A stretch of 64,000 nucleotides of DNA, taken from assembly GCA_002914805.1 (NCBI GenBank), contig JXTB01000128.1, forward strand, positions 385,913-449,912. Direction: 5' to 3'. The notes beneath the pieces were generated by a model. That model was not told the DNA's origin. It saw nothing but the letters and a program-made list of their open reading frames with translations, and did no database searches. The stretch comes from Parasponia andersonii. Lineage: Eukaryota; Streptophyta; Magnoliopsida; Rosales; Cannabaceae. Shown here one piece after another: positions 61,710-64,000 of the stretch. Numbering within the stretch: the first letter of the stretch is position 1; each line of letters begins with the position of its first letter. The translations under genes and the position numbers were made by a program.

Positions 61710-62485
61710 TACTCTGTGTGGGGCATGTTCCTAGATCATGTACCACGTGGATAATTAATTGGCAGAATAGGAAATTCCTTGAAGCTAGACTCTAAATGGG
61801 TCGGACCTTACGAGATGATCAAGGCGCTTGACAATGGTGCATATGTCCTGAAAGAACTCAAGACCGGGAAGAGCCTACCAAACACATGGAATGCTCAGCA
61901 CTTGAAAAAGTACCACGTATGAGATGCATGAAAATGCTGCGAGATATATGTAAATGCTTGTATTATTAAACAGTTTAATTCTAAAATAGGTTAGAGTTTC
62001 TGCTACACGCACTTATGCTTTGGATTGTTATGAAAAAGGGCCTGCCCCCAGTGCCAGACCCCACGAACTATTCGTGTAAATAAAGATCGTACTGTAGGAA
62101 TCACATCGCACAATAAAATACTTGTCGATTGCCCAAGAAAACGTACGAAGAGGATTGAGCTACGCAATAAAATGCTTACCAGTAGACCTCAATAAAGATC
62201 GTACTATGAAAATCATATCGCGCAATAAATTGCTTGCCGATGGCCCGAGAAAACGAACAAAGATGAATGAGCTGCGCAATAAAATGCTTGCTAGCAGACC
62301 TCAATAAAGATCATACTATACGAATCACATCGTGCAATAAAATGTTTACCGATGGCCTGAGAAAACGTACGAAGAGAAATGAGCTGCGCAATAAAATACT
62401 TGCTAGCAGACCTCAATAAAGATCGTAATATGGGAATCACATCGTGCAACAAAATACTTACCGATATTCCGAAAAAACGTGGACA
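61710..62485 (+). mobile_element. captured Tat-type gypsy fragment inside the LINE
   Basis: From 61783 the + strand reads KLDSKWVGPYEMIKALDNGA, then VLKELKTGKSLP, TWNAQHLKKYHV and a stop (to 61922). This is the C-terminal end of a Tat-clade integrase polyprotein, uninterrupted. About 550 bases of that element's 3' non-coding region follow, including the 112-bp array. LINE zf-RVT sequence resumes at about 62485. No LTR is present at either side, so this is a fragment, not an intact insertion. The left junction lies between about 61700 and 61780. Confidence 0.75.
62079..62478 (+). repeat. 112-bp tandem repeat array, about 3.6 copies
   Basis: AATAAAGATCGTACT recurs at 62079, 62191, 62303 and 62415, an exact period of 112. 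Each unit also holds two related half-units (GCAATAAAATGCTTGCC and close variants), separated by an AGAAAACGTACGAAGA segment and ending in AGCAGACCTC. Units differ at several positions. Tandem arrays in the 3' untranslated region are a known trait of Tat/Ogre elements; a 61-codon frame across it is an artefact of the repeat. Confidence 0.92.
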
Positions 62486-62639
62486 ACTGGTAAAAATCAT
62501 ACCCCTTTCGGTGAGATAAAACAACTCCCCAATCAGCACGAGGATATGCTTATTTGGAAGGGACCCAAGGACGACTGTTTCTCCATCAAAATTGCTTATT
62601 GGTATGCCAATCATAATCGGTTTGATGGGCCAGTAGGGT

Positions 62640-62925
62640 TATGAAAAAATAATTAGGACTAAAGTTTCATTTGGAATTTGGTTGTTTTTTTTTAGGGGAT
62701 GAAAAAAAATTTTAAGGGATTCCATTCTCCTTTATTTGGATTGAAACAAAAAAGAATAAAAAAAAATTTTCAAAATAAAAATGAGAGTTTAATTTGATGT
62801 TATTTTTTAGTATATTGAATTTTGATACGGAAAACAAAAAATATCAAAATAAAGTCATATAAATTTTTAAGAAAAGTATTTTCTTCTTTCTTATCCATCA
62901 TTTTTTCCTAGTAATTTTTTTTCTT
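62640..62925. repeat. AT-rich insertion within the LINE
   Basis: LINE similarity stops at about 62640 and resumes near 62935. The sequence between is AT-rich, with TTTTTTTTTAGGGGATG and TTTTAAGGGATTCCATTC words like those of plant miniature elements. Termini not defined. Confidence 0.4.
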
Positions 62926-63449
62926 ACAAAATTCAGATTCCAAACAGAACTGGAATATTCGTCTCACTAATGGGGCGGAACTTGTGCAATGGATCTTTTG
63001 ACTCTCCCCACATCGCCACTCTAGAATGTGAACCCCAAAGTTAGTTTCACCTATTTGCTTGTGTTCTATGTGACAAAGGTGAACTCTGCCTACCACCTAT
63101 CACTCTATCACTCAATTTAGTTCTCAACGACACTTATGGCATGTTTACTAATCAGTAAGTTTTAAAAAAAAAAAAAAAAATTAAGTTATTCATCCAAAAT
63201 TTAACTAATTATATTAAGAATTCTCCAAAATACTATACTTCAAATAGATAAGTATGTAGATGAATGGAGGGAAAGGGGAAACACTGTACTAATTTCCATT
63301 CCCTTTCCTCTGTCACGGATTAAGAAACATGACATGAGAGTGATAAATTATTCTATGGTGGAGTTCTTGGAAGCAAGGAGCAGAGATGATACTGAAAATG
63401 TTATAGGAAGGAATCTTTGAGGTCAATCTCCTATGTGGCTAAATCCTAC

Positions 63450-63830
63450 TCCGGGAGAAATCATCAATATGGATGCAGGCTCTTGCTATAGTGGTTTATG
63501 ACCGCTCCCTTGTTTACATATCTTGGCTACCCGGTGTGGAAAGGCACCTCTCCGTTAGAAATGAATTCAAAGCTCTGAAGTTTGCTCTTCAGTTTAGCTC
63601 AGTTCGGAACTGGGACTTGGTTGATATAATCTCTGATTCTCAGGAAATGGTTAATGCTGCAACAATTTTCAGTTCACCTGTTTGGTTGTTGTGGCCTCTT
63701 CGTTTGTGTTTTTGATTCTCTTTTGACTTCGTTTCTGTCTTTAATCTTTACCCTGGATACCTAGAAGCCTAAATAAATCAGCCCATGCCTTGGCTTCATG
63801 GGCTTCTAGAACGGCCCGATCAGGTTTGTT
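63450..63830 (+). pseudogene. LINE RNase H-like C-terminal domain
   Basis: Begins MWLNPTPGEIINMDAGSC (about 63433), an RNase H beta-1 motif with its Asp. It continues in another frame as RNEFKALKFALQFSSVRNW and IISDSQEMVNAATIF (63555-63668), and ends LNKSAHALASWASRTAR (about 63772). Plant L1 elements commonly carry this domain after the zinc-finger region. Frameshifts break it. Confidence 0.8.
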
Positions 63831-64000
63831 CTAAGTTGGGCCCAACATTCGGTCTTTTTCTATACGACCCATTTAAAATTCTATTCATAGCAAAAGAGGG
63901 AAAAGTTTACAAATACCCGTTTTCAAAACCATATTTCATAGATACCTGGCTTTGATTTTTATTTCATAAATACCGATTTTTATGCCCTTTTTCGAGAAAT

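Larger units (their letters stand above)
59986..63830 (+). mobile_element. L1-type LINE retrotransposon, 5'-truncated and interrupted
   Basis: Ordered remnants of ORF2 occur on the + strand. An RT-proximal region has GGFHTTCPVLDEEPRQLI (about 60040) and, after stops, PISLWNVAYKVLSKILANRI (60368-60430); STFVPGR, IAEIFILAQEVI and YDRLEWNFL come next. The RT core is MSHLMYADDIFLS (about 60813-60850). Later parts are GRKCKLFSRAGRATLIKTVI, a zf-RVT part (MLIWKGPKDDCFSIKIAYWY, 62548-62605), a distal part (LTNGAELVQWIF, about 62968) and an RNase H-like end (63450-63830). The endonuclease is missing. At least two insertions and many frameshifts break it. Confidence 0.85.

Noticed and set aside
62122..62614. 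Open frames of 61 and 107 codons over the 112-bp array
   Set aside because: They are periodic translations of the tandem repeat, not genes.
1..64000. tRNA, rRNA, CRISPR or bacterial-type operons
   Set aside because: No tRNA B-box with a fitting A-box, no 5S or other rRNA sequence, and no spacer-repeat array were seen; all other evidence is plant nuclear.

Overview
The window is AT-rich plant nuclear DNA, most likely eudicot. The evidence is a spliced RING ubiquitin-ligase gene of the plant BOI/BRG family, plant-type Ty3/gypsy (Tat and chromovirus), Ty1/copia, TRIM-like and L1-type LINE remnants, and microsatellites throughout. No bacterial, organellar or viral gene set is present. The species cannot be named from the sequence.

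Layout. 1-5 kb: AT-rich intergenic DNA holding a broken piece of a mitochondrial phosphate carrier gene (about 3.0-3.3 kb, + strand). 5.1-6.6 kb: the only convincing host gene, a BOI-like RING E3 ligase on the minus strand with three exons. Its expected N-terminal ATG reads ATA. 6.6-16.2 kb: intergenic DNA with TCP-type motifs upstream of the ligase, an LTR-like patch, a fresh 148-bp tandem duplication and a copy of a GTCGTG-rich DNA-transposon-like repeat. 16.2-27.9 kb: a decayed Tat-type Ty3/gypsy element (+) whose gag is split by a complete but dead chromovirus (-) at 18.0-24.0 kb. 30.1-40.1 kb: a small-LTR (TRIM-like) element interrupted by a 9.6-kb Ty1/copia element (-), itself lacking reverse transcriptase and carrying 4 kb of AT-rich repetitive filler and one GC-rich islet. 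43.5-46.1 and 50.55-52.76 kb: two long LTRs of gypsy type in opposite orientation, with a second copy of the GTCGTG-rich repeat between them. 53-60 kb: mostly featureless AT-rich DNA with one CACTA-like terminus. 60-63.8 kb: an L1-type LINE (+) interrupted by a captured Tat fragment that carries an exact 112-bp tandem array.

Biology. The ligase is the one gene likely to act in the cell; members of its family damp stress, cell-death and gibberellin responses. Everything else records successive transposon insertions and their decay: every polyprotein seen is broken by stops, frameshifts or loss of catalytic residues. I found no evidence for a new multi-gene system. The most useful leads are the missing start codon of the ligase, the nested-insertion histories and the repeat arrays inside the retroelements. 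Coordinates of LTR ends and splice sites were read by eye; degrees of similarity are visual estimates.
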